From Tolypothrix sp. PCC 7712 (GTDB lineage: Bacteria; Cyanobacteriota; Cyanobacteriia; Cyanobacteriales; Nostocaceae): a stretch of 64,000 nucleotides of DNA. The notes beneath the pieces were generated by a model that had not been told where the DNA came from, did not search any database, and saw nothing but the letters and a program-made list of their open reading frames with translations. A program made the position numbers and the translations under genes. The stretch lies in contig NZ_CP063785.1 of NCBI RefSeq assembly GCF_025860405.1, positions 2,976,001 through 3,040,000 on the forward strand, written 5' to 3'. Shown here piece by piece: positions 27,474-37,179 of the stretch. Numbering within the stretch: position 1 is the stretch's first letter; each line of letters starts with the position of its first letter.

Positions 27474-28328
27474 ATGAAACAGCAAAAAAATATATTTAGC
27501 CATCTCACCGCTATAGAAAGAACTAGCTTGTCATTTCCAGCACAATATTTATTAAATCAAAACCTGCTTCAAGGCAAAATATTAGATTTTGGTTGTGGCT
27601 TTGGTAATGATGTGAAAATATTGCGGGACAAAGGCTGTGATATTACAGGTTATGACCCTTATTATTGTCCCCAATATCCTCAAGAAAAATTTGACACAAT
27701 CATTTGCTTTTATGTATTAAATGTGTTGTTTTCTGAAGAACAAGCTAGCGTACTCATGGAAGTAGCACATCTATTGCAGCCAGGAGGTAAAGCTTATTAT
27801 GCAGTGAGGAGAGATATCAAAAAAGAAGGTTTTAGAGAACATTACGTTCATAAAAAACCTACATATCAATGTATTGTAAGACTTCCTTTCAATTCTATTT
27901 ATTTAGATGACATTCGGGAGTTTTATGAATATCGGCATTACAATCACCAACGCAACTCCTCCAATAATTGTCTATTTTGCAATCCCTATACACATTTAAA
28001 ACTATTAACAGAATCCGCAACTGCTTATGCAATTTTTGATGGCTATCCCCTCAGTAAAGGACATATTTTAGTTATTCCTAAACGCCATGTGAGCAATTAT
28101 TTCGACCTACCATTTAAAGAACAATCTGCTTGCTGGTTTATGGTCAACAAAGTCCAAGAAATGCTCAAAGTAGAATTTAATCCTGATGGCTTTAATGTGG
28201 GAATCAACGTCAATCGCGCCGCAGGTCAAAATATGATGCACGTCAGTATCCATATTATCCCGCGTTACAAAGGTGATACTGTAGGTGTTAAAAGTGGGAT
28301 GAGAAATGTGATTCCTAAAAAGATATAG
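27474..28328 (+). CDS. Fusion of class I methyltransferase and HIT domain
   Basis: A 284-residue protein. Residues about 1-150 form a class I SAM methyltransferase: motif I ILDFGCGFGNDV, the acidic GYDPYYC, then FDTIICFYVLNVL and LLQPGGKAYYAVR. From about 165 on is an HIT (histidine triad) domain: CLFCNPY, AYAIFDGYPLSKGHILVIPKRH, NVGINVNRAAGQNMMHVSIHIIPRYKGD. The triad normally reads HxHxHxx, with the middle His as nucleophile; here it reads HVSIHII, with Ser in the middle. The start ATG at 27474 is chosen because the longer frame adds no recognisable residues. The substrate is unknown; a nucleotide conjugate is plausible. Confidence 0.85.
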   Translation: MKQQKNIFSHLTAIERTSLSFPAQYLLNQNLLQGKILDFGCGFGNDVKILRDKGCDITGYDPYYCPQYPQEKFDTIICFYVLNVLFSEEQASVLMEVAHLLQPGGKAYYAVRRDIKKEGFREHYVHKKPTYQCIVRLPFNSIYLDDIREFYEYRHYNHQRNSSNNCLFCNPYTHLKLLTESATAYAIFDGYPLSKGHILVIPKRHVSNYFDLPFKEQSACWFMVNKVQEMLKVEFNPDGFNVGINVNRAAGQNMMHVSIHIIPRYKGDTVGVKSGMRNVIPKKI

Positions 28329-28460
28329 GAATCCGCTTTGATTCGGAGAAATTATTTGCGTAGGGAGGGAAGAGGGAACAGGGAACGGGGAACAGGGAAG
28401 AAGAAATAAAAGTGTACTTAGTTTTTTTCAAAAATCAAATATGAGTCCTATATCTATTTG

Positions 28461-28490
28461 ATTGGTAATTGGTAATTGGTAATTGGTAAT
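28461..28490. repeat. STRR heptamer tract TTGGTAA
   Basis: Four ATTGGTA units directly downstream of the Uma2-type gene's stop. The same heptamer recurs at 5690, 50790, 55640 and 61630. Confidence 0.8.
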
Positions 28491-28492
28491 AG

Positions 28493-29209
28493 TCATTGCT
28501 CATCAGGGTTTATACCCAGCGCTCTCAATTTTTCTGCTAATTGTTGAGCGCGTTGTTCTGCTTGTTGAGCGCGTTGCTCTGCTTGCTGCGCGCGTTGTAC
28601 TTCTTGTTGAATCTGTTCTTTTGGCGTAGGATAACGCTTTCCTTGCTCATTGTACCAATACATCCATTCCCGCGTTACACCGGAATAGTTTCCCCTTTCG
28701 CAACCAATTCCTAAACCAATTTCTGGTAGCCAAATTGGGTTTCCGGCTTGCAATTCATAACTACCATTAACTAACTTATATACTTCTAAACGCGCTTTGC
28801 GACGACGGCGAGGAGCATAAATTACGTAGTAAAGTACACCTAATTCTGCATATTGTTGTAACTTAGCAGTGTATTCTTTGCGATAAGTTTGGGAAACTAC
28901 CTCTAGCACTAAAATAGGTAGAACATTTTCTTCCCACAACACATAACTGGGACGTAATTCTTCATCATAAAAACGCTCTACTCCTAAGCTCAGAAAGCCA
29001 TCGGGTACAATGGGCGGTTCATCTGGGTGATGATAAATACCCATATCTACGCCAAAGAACCAGTCCATGCGTTCTGACCAAAGAATTAGCAGTATTGCTT
29101 TTAATAAGCCTGGTATTAATTCTTGCAGTTCATTATCCACAGGTGTATCGTCAGAGTCGGGCAATTCTTCAGCAGAAGGCAAGTACCTCGGCAGGTTGTA
29201 GTTTAACAT
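28493..29209 (-). CDS. Uma2 family (DUF820) endonuclease-like protein
   Basis: A 238-residue member of the Uma2/DUF820 family, which has a PD-(D/E)XK nuclease-like fold and is greatly expanded in cyanobacteria. The core is seen in VPDGFLSLG (Asp) and LPILVLEVVSQ (Glu), followed by KLQQYAELGVLYYVIYAP. The last 40 residues are a heptad coiled coil (RAQQAEQ repeated), encoded by 21-bp DNA repeats. The role of the family is unsettled. The ATG at 29209 gives the usual family start. Confidence 0.88.
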   Translation of the reverse strand: MLNYNLPRYLPSAEELPDSDDTPVDNELQELIPGLLKAILLILWSERMDWFFGVDMGIYHHPDEPPIVPDGFLSLGVERFYDEELRPSYVLWEENVLPILVLEVVSQTYRKEYTAKLQQYAELGVLYYVIYAPRRRRKARLEVYKLVNGSYELQAGNPIWLPEIGLGIGCERGNYSGVTREWMYWYNEQGKRYPTPKEQIQQEVQRAQQAEQRAQQAEQRAQQLAEKLRALGINPDEQ

Positions 29210-29277
29210 GGCTGATTTTCCCAAAACTCACAAAAATTATACCCTGCGAGAATAACTAACGTCGAATGCGTCAAAAA

Positions 29278-31404
29278 TTATCGAGAATTTACTAGTTGTA
29301 ATAAATAAGGATTTGTCTTCCTAATTATCGCTTCCATATCCAGAATTTCTGTGATTTTACCTTGAATTACAGTAGAGAATAAAATACCTTCTCTACTAGG
29401 TATACCTTTAATTGTCAGCGCTTCCTCGACAATATCAAGAATGTGATCAACTACTAACGCTACGCTTACTGCTGGATAGGGAGAGACAATAATAATTGAT
29501 AATGTCTCGGTTTCTATTGCTAGATTATCAAAGGTGCGATCGCCAAATATAGTATGTAGATCAATTAGCGGTAAAATTTGCTTGTCATACCGCACAACCA
29601 ACTGATTAGCGACTTTCTCAATCGCAGTTGCGGGAATCTCCGCCAGTCGAGATGCGATCGCTAAAGGAATACCCATGTGTGCGTCTTGGGGGCCTGTAAA
29701 CAGTAAAAGAGTTTGGCGATCGCTTTCTGGAATACTGACATCTGTAGCATTCGCTAACTGCTGATATGTGGCGCTGACACCAGCTTGCTTGGCTAAACCG
29801 ACGACATCAATAATTAATCCGACTTTTCCATCTCCTAAAATTGTGGCTCCAGCAAATAAGGAGATATGCTTTAATTGTTTGCCTAAGGGTTTGACGACGA
29901 TTTCTTGAATATCTTCAATGCTATCTACTACCAAGCCGAAGCGATAGTTATCAGCTTGAATAATCACTATACTCAGCAGTTCGCTGTTAGTAGTACTAAT
30001 TTGTAATATTTGATTGAGGTAAATTAACGGTATAAGTTCACCCCGCAAGCGATACACGGGAACATCATAAAATATCTCAATATTTTTTAGTCCTGGCTCT
30101 GTTTCCAGGCGAACTAGTTCTTGGAGATTTCCTTGAGGAATGGCATAAAAATCGCCGCCACTGCTAATAATTAAGGCGGAAATAATCGCCAATGTCAGGG
30201 GAATTTTTAATTTAAATGTGGTTCCCTGTCCTAACTGACTTTCAATTTCGATGCTACCGTTAATTTTTTCGATATTGTCTTTGACGATATCCATTCCTAC
30301 CCCTCTTCCTGAGAGGTTGGTGATTTGTTCGGCGGTAGAGAAGCCACGTAAAAAAATTAAGTTCATTGCTTCTGAGTCAGTCATCGTTGCTGCTTGGGTG
30401 GCGCTGACTAATCCCAGTTGTTGCGATCGCGCTTTGAGGCGTTCGGGGTTGAGTCCCCTACCATCATCGCTAATTTCTAGATTGACTTTACCGTTTTCGT
30501 AAGCAGCTCCCAGAAATAACCTCCCCACAGCAGGTTTACCCTTAGCTGTGCGTTCTGCGGGGAACTCAATCCCATGATCTACACAGTTGCGGATTAAGTG
30601 CGTTAAAGGATCTTTGATGGCTTCAATAATACTTTTATCAAGCTCTGTATCTATCCCCGCCATTTCCACTGCAACTTGTTTACCAGAAGCGATCGCTAAA
30701 TCACGAACTACTCGGGGAAATTTTTGCCAGATACTATTTATTGGTTGGAGGCGAGTTTTCATCACCTGTTCTTGCAATTCGCCTGTAATTCCGTTTAAGC
30801 GTTGGCAAGCCGCAGTCAAGTCGCTATCTTTGAGCTTGGTAGATAATCTCATAACTTGGTTACGCGCTAACACCAGTTCGCCTACCAAATTCATCACCTG
30901 ATCTAACAACCCCACATTGACGCGGATATGAGATTCTGAGGTTGTCTGGGTGGAATCTTCCAAATCGCCATCGAATTCTACAGTTGGCGGTGCTGGGGAG
31001 GTTGCTGCTGGCTGAGTTTGTTGTAATGCGGTGATTTTCTCAATCAGTTGAGCATAATCGCGATCGCTTTCTTTTCTTGTCGTTGCGATCGCAGACAACA
31101 TCTGTCTGATACTGTCGATTGTTTGGAGTAACGTACTGACGATTTGAGGAGTAATGGCTAAAGTGCGTTCGCGCAGACTCGACAACAAACTTTCCGCCGC
31201 ATGAGCCAGCGCTTCTAACTTAGGAAACGGTAAAAAGCCACAATTACCTTTAAGGGTGTGCAGTGAGCGATAAATCCTGACTAACGATTCACCATTTCCA
31301 TATTCTTTCTCTAGCTCAATAATGTCACGTTCAATTTGATCGAGATTCTCGTAGCTTTCAACGAGAAATGCTTCTATGTCATCATCTATCTCTGTTAACT
31401 CCAT
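29278..31404 (-). CDS. CheA-type histidine kinase with two C-terminal CheW domains
   Basis: A 708-residue CheA homologue. An Hpt domain with His49 in SLHTLKGNCGF comes first; a Pro/Ala linker follows and no CheY-binding P2 domain is evident. The dimerisation helix (LLDQVMNLVGELVLARNQVM) and HATPase (HLIRNCVDHGIEFP, DDGRGLNPERL, GRGVGMDIVK) are intact. Two CheW-like domains follow (about 410-545 and 560-700), the second starting TLLLFTGPQDAHMGIPLA. There is no C-terminal receiver. The divergent cluster encodes a receiver, CheC and a hybrid kinase, so this is a chemosensory-type system without a receptor gene nearby. Confidence 0.92.
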   Translation of the reverse strand: MELTEIDDDIEAFLVESYENLDQIERDIIELEKEYGNGESLVRIYRSLHTLKGNCGFLPFPKLEALAHAAESLLSSLRERTLAITPQIVSTLLQTIDSIRQMLSAIATTRKESDRDYAQLIEKITALQQTQPAATSPAPPTVEFDGDLEDSTQTTSESHIRVNVGLLDQVMNLVGELVLARNQVMRLSTKLKDSDLTAACQRLNGITGELQEQVMKTRLQPINSIWQKFPRVVRDLAIASGKQVAVEMAGIDTELDKSIIEAIKDPLTHLIRNCVDHGIEFPAERTAKGKPAVGRLFLGAAYENGKVNLEISDDGRGLNPERLKARSQQLGLVSATQAATMTDSEAMNLIFLRGFSTAEQITNLSGRGVGMDIVKDNIEKINGSIEIESQLGQGTTFKLKIPLTLAIISALIISSGGDFYAIPQGNLQELVRLETEPGLKNIEIFYDVPVYRLRGELIPLIYLNQILQISTTNSELLSIVIIQADNYRFGLVVDSIEDIQEIVVKPLGKQLKHISLFAGATILGDGKVGLIIDVVGLAKQAGVSATYQQLANATDVSIPESDRQTLLLFTGPQDAHMGIPLAIASRLAEIPATAIEKVANQLVVRYDKQILPLIDLHTIFGDRTFDNLAIETETLSIIIVSPYPAVSVALVVDHILDIVEEALTIKGIPSREGILFSTVIQGKITEILDMEAIIRKTNPYLLQLVNSR

Positions 31405-31978
31405 TGTAATAATAGATTGCCAATTCTTTATTTTAATACTAATAACCTGCCAAAATCAATATATATCTCTCTCATGAGAGATGTTTATCGCCATAAATGC
31501 TGAAAATATAATGCTAAACTTAATAACGAAAGCAAAGAAATCCAATGCCAGCTTTGCGCTGCAAATCCAAACTTAAAAAGGGTTAGCATCAACCTAGACA
31601 ATGTTAAAAGTATCAGCGATGCAATTTTCAATAATTCTCATCTTAGCAATCTTGGAGTTACCTCAATTATATCAATAAAGTGTGTTTGTGAATGCATCTT
31701 CATGCCATAAATGTGATACCAATCTTGGTAATAACAAATATCACATCCAAAAATTTTATCTGGAGTGCGAAAAGCGCCAATGGCAATAAATTAACTGTGC
31801 AAGATATCAAGTTTTAATTATAGAAAATTATCAATATCATATTTTTGCTTATACTTGAGTAAAAACTGCTGTATTAACTAAAGATAAATTTTGAGAAATT
31901 AGCTGAATTTTTACGGATAATTCAAGAAGAGACTAATTTTGCAATTTCAGGAAGTCGCAGGTCAAAAGGGTAAAGTTG
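31405..31978. other. Divergent regulatory region, 574 bp
   Basis: Lies between the cheA-like gene and the receiver gene. AT-rich; I see no repeat or gene. A long leader before the receiver gene is possible. Confidence 0.4.
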
Positions 31979-32344
31979 ATGGCTTTGGTTTTAATTATCG
32001 ATGATGCAGCATTTTCTCGCAGAATGATTCGCAAGTTTCTGCAAGTAGATGGTTATGAAATCCTCGAAGCTAGTAATGGACGCGAGGGGTTAGAAATGGT
32101 GCATAAGCATCAGCCAAACTGTGTGTTAGCTGATATTTTAATGCCGGAAATGAATGGTTTTGAATTTTTGCAAGCTCTCCAAGATGAACAATTAAAAATT
32201 CCTACCATTATCATCTCAGCAGATATTCAAGATGGCTCACGCAATCAAAGTTATCAGTTAGGCGCAGTTAACTTTATTAACAAACCGCCAAAAGAAAGTG
32301 AATTGCGCGCAGCAGTTCAGCAAGTTCTCAATACCAAGGAATAA
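31979..32344 (+). CDS. CheY-like single-domain response regulator
   Basis: A 121-residue receiver with the acidic pair D8/D9, phosphoacceptor Asp52 (CVLADILMPEMNG), the Thr/Ser position (IIISAD) and Lys in FINKPPKES. It begins at the ATG at 31979, one codon after a possible TTG. It is followed seven bases later by CheC, the family that dephosphorylates CheY, and lies opposite the CheA gene, so it is the likely output of that kinase. Confidence 0.92.
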   Translation: MALVLIIDDAAFSRRMIRKFLQVDGYEILEASNGREGLEMVHKHQPNCVLADILMPEMNGFEFLQALQDEQLKIPTIIISADIQDGSRNQSYQLGAVNFINKPPKESELRAAVQQVLNTKE

Positions 32345-32351
32345 AGCCAAG

Positions 32352-32957
32352 ATGAATGTGACAGCAGAACAATTAGATGCCCTCCAAGAATTAATTAATA
32401 TTGGAGTTGGTAGGGCAGCAAGTTTACTCAATGAAATGGTAAACTCTCACATTCGTCTAGAAATTCCTTTTGTCAAGGTATTAACAGCTGTGGATGCCTA
32501 TGAAGAATTAGCTTTACGATTTCATGATGATAGTTTAGCCGCTGTGAGACTCGGCTTTACAGGCCCCTTTTACGGTACAGCTGGCTTAATTTTCCCAACT
32601 GACAGCGCCTCATCATTAGTAGCAGTTTTGACTGGTGAAAACCCAGATTCAACTGATTTGGATGCAGTTAAAATTGGCACATTAAGCGAAATCGGTAATA
32701 TTGTAATTAATGGGGTAATGGGTTCAATAGGTAATGTGTTGAGACAGCACATGAGTTACACAATACCTGTTTATTTAGAAGATAAAATTGAAAATTTATT
32801 AGCATCTGCCAATGTGAGCGAGTCAAAAATTTTGCTAGCACAAGCAAGATTTACGATTGAGCAATTAGAACTAATTGGAGATATCATTTTAATATTTGAA
32901 TTAGATACATTTGATACCTTAATTCAAATAATTAATCAGGAAATGGGAGTATCATGA
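32352..32957 (+). CDS. CheC-like phosphatase
   Basis: A 201-residue CheC-family protein. Two phosphatase helices are visible: QELINIGVGRAASLLNEMV and TLSEIGNIVINGVMGSIGN, each with the paired acidic residue and Asn. CheC removes phosphate from CheY-like proteins. The ATG at 32352 is chosen over a longer frame overlapping the receiver gene. It is in the same operon as the receiver upstream and the hybrid kinase downstream. Confidence 0.9.
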   Translation: MNVTAEQLDALQELINIGVGRAASLLNEMVNSHIRLEIPFVKVLTAVDAYEELALRFHDDSLAAVRLGFTGPFYGTAGLIFPTDSASSLVAVLTGENPDSTDLDAVKIGTLSEIGNIVINGVMGSIGNVLRQHMSYTIPVYLEDKIENLLASANVSESKILLAQARFTIEQLELIGDIILIFELDTFDTLIQIINQEMGVS

Positions 32958-33013
32958 AGCGAAAAAATCTTACAAAAAATAGTATAAATTTTTAAATTTA
33001 GTCTGATGATGAT

Positions 33014-34624
33014 ATGAATAGAATCGAACAAGCTCAAGAAAAATTCGCCCTGCTAGATAAAATTACTTTAGGAGCTTTTGTTCTACAGTCAGACTACAGT
33101 GTTTTATTCTGGAATAGCAGTTTAGAAGAATGGACACAAATTCCCCGCAGTCGGATTTTAGGTAATTCAATTCTGGAATATTTTTCCCATCTTAATCAAC
33201 CGCGCTACATTCATCGCTTAGAGCAAATTTTTCAAGGTGGCCCGCCTACAATATTTTCTTCGCAATTACATCAATATATTATTCCCGTACCGTTACCCCA
33301 AGAAAAATATCGCATTCAGCACACCACAGTAACTGCTGTAGAAGCTGATGGTGATTTTTATGCATTATTTTCCATTCAAGATGTTACCGAACTCACCTTC
33401 CGTGTTCAAGAATATAAAAACGTGCGCGATCAAGCATTAGCAGAAGCAGAAGCACGCCAGCGATCGCAAGAAGCCGCCGAAGCCGCAAACCGCATCAAAG
33501 ATGAATTTCTTGCTATTGTCTCTCATGAATTGCGATCGCCTCTTAATCCAATTTTAGGATGGGCGAAGTTACTCAAAAAACGTAATTTAAATGAAACAAC
33601 TACCCTACGCGCTGTAGAAACTATCGAACGTAATGCCGAATTACAAGCACAGTTAATTGATGATTTGTTAGATATTTCGCGTATTTTGCGAGGTAAACTC
33701 GGCTTAAATTTAGAAACAGTGAATCTCGCCACCACAATTGAAGCAGCTTTAGAAACAGTCAGATTAGCAGCAGAAGCCAAATCTATTCAAATTCATCTCA
33801 AATTAGATCGTAAAGTAGCACAGGTAAAAGGTGATAGTAGCCGATTGCAACAAGTAGTGTGGAATTTGCTTTCTAACGCCATCAAATTCACTCCATCTGG
33901 TGGAGAAATAGAAGTTAAATTACAACAAATAGATTCACAAGTAGAAATTCAAGTCAGCGATACAGGTAAAGGTATTAGTCCAGATTTTCTACCCCATGTA
34001 TTTGAATATTTCCGCCAAGCCGATAGTACAATCACCCGTAGATCGGGGGGATTAGGATTAGGTTTAGCGATTGTGCGTCAACTTGTAGAATTACATGGTG
34101 GTAGAGTTTGGGCAGAAAGTCTTGGAGAAGACAAAGGCGCAACATTTACAGTTTCTCTACCCGCGTTACCAAAAACCCTAAGATTATCAGCTAGAGATAG
34201 CGATTTATCACAAGATTCCTATTCTTTATCTGTACCTTATGCCCCATTAGAAGCAATCAAGGTATTAGTTGTAGACGATGATGTAGATACAAGAGAATTT
34301 CTCGCCTTTTTATTAGAACAGCATGGTGCAATCGTCACCAGCGCCGCCTCAGCCAACGAAGCACTGATTGCGATCGCTCAATCAAAACCCGATTTATTAT
34401 TAAGCGACTTAGGTATGCCAGAAGTTGATGGCTACGCCTTAATCCGTAAAATCCGCAGTATGCCAGCCCAGCAAGGAAAAGAAATTCCCGCGATCGCCCT
34501 CACCGCCTACGCCGCAGAAACCACACAACAACAGGTATTTGCGGCGGGATTTCAACTGCATATCGCAAAACCCGCCGATCCGTCAAAATTAATCGCTGCG
34601 ATCGTTGCACTGGTGAAACGGTGA
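33014..34624 (+). CDS. Hybrid sensor kinase PAS-HisKA-HATPase-REC
   Basis: A 536-residue cytoplasmic kinase: PAS (about 15-135, VLFWNSSLEEWTQIPRS), coiled coil, HisKA with IVSHELRSPLNPILGW, HATPase (NLLSNAIKFTP, DTGKGISP, GLGLGLAIVRQ) and a C-terminal receiver (about 415-536, DLLLSDLGMPEVDGYA, later HIAKP). It follows the CheC gene by 56 bases. The arrangement suggests that its signal joins the CheA/CheY branch. Confidence 0.92.
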   Translation: MNRIEQAQEKFALLDKITLGAFVLQSDYSVLFWNSSLEEWTQIPRSRILGNSILEYFSHLNQPRYIHRLEQIFQGGPPTIFSSQLHQYIIPVPLPQEKYRIQHTTVTAVEADGDFYALFSIQDVTELTFRVQEYKNVRDQALAEAEARQRSQEAAEAANRIKDEFLAIVSHELRSPLNPILGWAKLLKKRNLNETTTLRAVETIERNAELQAQLIDDLLDISRILRGKLGLNLETVNLATTIEAALETVRLAAEAKSIQIHLKLDRKVAQVKGDSSRLQQVVWNLLSNAIKFTPSGGEIEVKLQQIDSQVEIQVSDTGKGISPDFLPHVFEYFRQADSTITRRSGGLGLGLAIVRQLVELHGGRVWAESLGEDKGATFTVSLPALPKTLRLSARDSDLSQDSYSLSVPYAPLEAIKVLVVDDDVDTREFLAFLLEQHGAIVTSAASANEALIAIAQSKPDLLLSDLGMPEVDGYALIRKIRSMPAQQGKEIPAIALTAYAAETTQQQVFAAGFQLHIAKPADPSKLIAAIVALVKR

Positions 34625-34639
34625 TAGGGGTTAGGGACT

Positions 34640-34751
34640 GGGGAACTCAGGGCCCCTCTGGGGATAAGGGGTAATGGGGATTGGGGAGAAATGAATAATG
34701 ACTTTTGACTCTTGTACAGACGCGATGAATCGCGTCTGTTGCAACTCAGCA
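34640..34751. repeat. Composite repeat: GGGGCCCC-type unit and CAGACGCGAT palindrome
   Basis: A variant GGGGAACTCAGGGCCCC unit (34640-34679), GGGGATT, then the CTTGTACAGACGCGATGAATCGCGTCTG repeat (34708-34751; split here only for reading). The same order occurs at 8112-8278. Confidence 0.8.
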
Positions 34752-34823
34752 TAAATACGCTTAAAACGCTTACTAATGACTAATGACAGCCCTTGTCAGT
34801 TATTTTCAATTGCAACACTCTAC

Positions 34824-35261
34824 TTAAAATTGCGTTACAGTTACACTCAAGCCAGAATCAAGTTTAGGCACTTTCAAATATTCTATCGGTTCGCTGCTAT
34901 TGCGAGGTGTAGGATTATTGTTTGGCTGCTGACATTTTGCAAACGCAGCTGCTGGATCTTTCAAGAAATCTAAAGGATTGACTTTTTGACATCCTTGCTC
35001 TTCGATTCGAGAAATTCTATTATTAGTTGGCAATAAACTATTATTTGGTTGAATAATCACATTCTGCCACTTATTATTAATTGTTGCTGCTTCTGTCATC
35101 AGATTCACCGCTTGGTTGGGTACATCTGTCACAGGTTCTACAACAGCAGAATTAGCTGGTTCCATCATTGTGGGCATTAAATTTTCTTGTTGAGCATAGG
35201 CATTTTTAGTTCCTGCGATCGCACCCATCAAAACTAAGGAAATTAAAAGAAAATATTTCAT
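34824..35261 (-). CDS. Secreted hypothetical protein
   Basis: I do not recognise this 145-residue protein. It has a clear signal peptide (MKYFLLISLVLMGAIAGTKNAYA, cut after AYA), then a low-complexity region rich in Asn, Pro, Thr and Val and two cysteines (EEQGCQKVNPLDFLKDPAAAFAKCQQ) that could form a disulphide. It would lie in the periplasm. Start: the ATG at 35261 rather than six codons upstream, since the signal peptide begins there. Confidence 0.7.
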   Translation of the reverse strand: MKYFLLISLVLMGAIAGTKNAYAQQENLMPTMMEPANSAVVEPVTDVPNQAVNLMTEAATINNKWQNVIIQPNNSLLPTNNRISRIEEQGCQKVNPLDFLKDPAAAFAKCQQPNNNPTPRNSSEPIEYLKVPKLDSGLSVTVTQF

Positions 35262-35279
35262 AGGTAGATGCCTCAACAT

Positions 35280-35948
35280 TTAATATCAGTTTGGAATCTG
35301 TGCTTGCTGTATTAATAGTAACAAGTATAGTTATAGCAAAATAACAGTAAGAATAAGATAAATATTTCCTTTTATGTAGATAATTTGTGAACAATATTAC
35401 TTTTGTCACATATTGTAAAAAATCAATGCAACTACTAACTTCAAAAGCTATTCATCAATAATAGGACTGAGGCAGCACAAATATTTTCGGGGCATGACAT
35501 GGTCAAAAATTAGACTTTGGAACGCCAGTTGCTACCCTGCGGGTTCCGCGTTAGCGGTACAAGTCTGGCGAATGAACGCAGTAATTCCTTTTGACTCTGG
35601 ACAACCACTGCGGGAAAAATATGATACTTGCGTAAGTCCTAAAATATATAGAAATTCGCTTATTAAGAAAGATATAAAAAAGTAAAAATCCGGAAATTAT
35701 CTCATACAAAGCTTTACATATTTCGCTTGTATTCCCTTAATTAATTGGTTTTAAACATAATCTGATTTTTGTGTTCACAGATAGTTTAATCTACTAAATA
35801 CGGGTAAGTTGATAAGAAGATTTGTAGGAGTAGAAATAGATGCATTATGCAATAAGCAAATGCACCTAAAATTGCTAAATTTTAATTTCCTTAACCTTGA
35901 AATATTCTTGCCGGCTTACTGATTTCTTGTTGGAAACTCGAAAAAAAT
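35280..35948. other. Intergenic region with a dispersed repeat
   Basis: Around 35502-35545 is TTGCTACCCTGCGGGTTCC / GCGTTAGCGGTACAAGTC, also present inverted near 39318-39355 within another element. A 63-codon open frame there is probably chance. The rest is AT-rich with no gene. Confidence 0.55.
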
Positions 35949-37028
35949 ATGGGGAAATCTAAGCGGATTGGCATTCTTACCAGTGGCGGAGATTGTTCTG
36001 GTTTGAATGCAGTGATCAGATCTGTAGTTCATTGTGCTTCGGGAAAAGGTTGGGAAGTATTGGGAATTCGTCAAGCAACTGTAGGATTGATGGCGCGTCC
36101 ACCAGAATACACAAAACTAGAAATTGACCAAGTTGACCCACTGTTAACTGCTGGTGGCACAATGTTAGGAACCACAAATAAAGGCGATCCATTTGCATTT
36201 CCCATGCCTGATGGTAGTTTATGCGATCGCTCCGAAGACATCATTGCAGGTTATCATCAACTCGGTTTAGATGCTTTGATTGGCATTGGTGGTGATGGTA
36301 GTTTGGCGATTTTGCGGCGCTTGGCACAACAAGGCGGGATTAATTTAGTCGGGATTCCCAAAACCATTGATAATGATATTGGCATTACTGAACACGCCGT
36401 TGGTTTTGATACAGCAGTAAATATTGCCACAGAAGCATTGGATAGGTTACATTTCACCGCCGCATCTCACAGTCGAGTGATCATTTTAGAAGTGATGGGA
36501 CGTGATGCCGGACACATTGCGATTGCTGCGGGAATTGCTGGGGGAGCAGATGTAATTTTAATTCCCGAAATTCCCTACGACATGGATCAGATTTGCTACA
36601 AAATTAAACATCGCCAAGAACAAGGCAAAAACTACTGTTTAATTATTGTTTCTGAAGCAGTTCGGACTCAAGATGGTGAATGTGTAACAATGACCAATCG
36701 TGCTGGAGAATCTCGCTATGGTGGTATTGGTCAATACTTAGCCGATCAAATTAGCGATCGCATTGGTGCAGAAACACGCGTTACAGTTTTAGGACACCTG
36801 CAACGAGGTGGAACAGCTTCACCACTAGATCGTTTAGTAGCAGCAGCTTTTGGCGTAGCTGCGGTCAATCTTATTGATGAAGGTAAATACGATCACATGG
36901 TTGCCTGGCAAAATCGCCAAGTTTTTACTATACCAATTGCGGAAGCGATCGCTCAATATCGCGCCGTCAATCCAGGGGATACTTTAGTGAAAACTGCGCG
37001 TGGTTTAGGTATTTATTTGGGAGATTGA
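35949..37028 (+). CDS. pfkA: 6-phosphofructokinase
   Basis: A 359-residue enzyme that phosphorylates fructose 6-phosphate. The N-terminal LTSGGDCSGLNAVIRSVV, the IGIGGDGSLAIL loop, the catalytic GIPKTIDNDI and LGHLQRGGTASPLDR are all present. The GGDG (not GGDD) loop points to ATP rather than pyrophosphate as donor, while the Lys in PKTIDND is of the type found in both PPi enzymes and a subgroup of ATP enzymes. The gene stands alone. Confidence 0.94.
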   Translation: MGKSKRIGILTSGGDCSGLNAVIRSVVHCASGKGWEVLGIRQATVGLMARPPEYTKLEIDQVDPLLTAGGTMLGTTNKGDPFAFPMPDGSLCDRSEDIIAGYHQLGLDALIGIGGDGSLAILRRLAQQGGINLVGIPKTIDNDIGITEHAVGFDTAVNIATEALDRLHFTAASHSRVIILEVMGRDAGHIAIAAGIAGGADVILIPEIPYDMDQICYKIKHRQEQGKNYCLIIVSEAVRTQDGECVTMTNRAGESRYGGIGQYLADQISDRIGAETRVTVLGHLQRGGTASPLDRLVAAAFGVAAVNLIDEGKYDHMVAWQNRQVFTIPIAEAIAQYRAVNPGDTLVKTARGLGIYLGD

Positions 37029-37179
37029 AATAGGAAATAGGGCACAAATCAGTAGGGTGTGTTATCGCGTAGCGTAACGCACCTTGAATTATTCTACTCA
37101 CTAGATCGAGTCTATTTTGTGTATTTTGCGATCGCTTGTTCTTGCCAAAGCTTGGACTTTAAATCTATAGCAAGCGTTT

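Noticed and set aside
35494-35685. 63-codon plus-strand open frame
   Set aside because: It covers a dispersed repeat (GCGGGTTCCGCGTTAGCGG) and lacks a ribosome site or recognisable domain.
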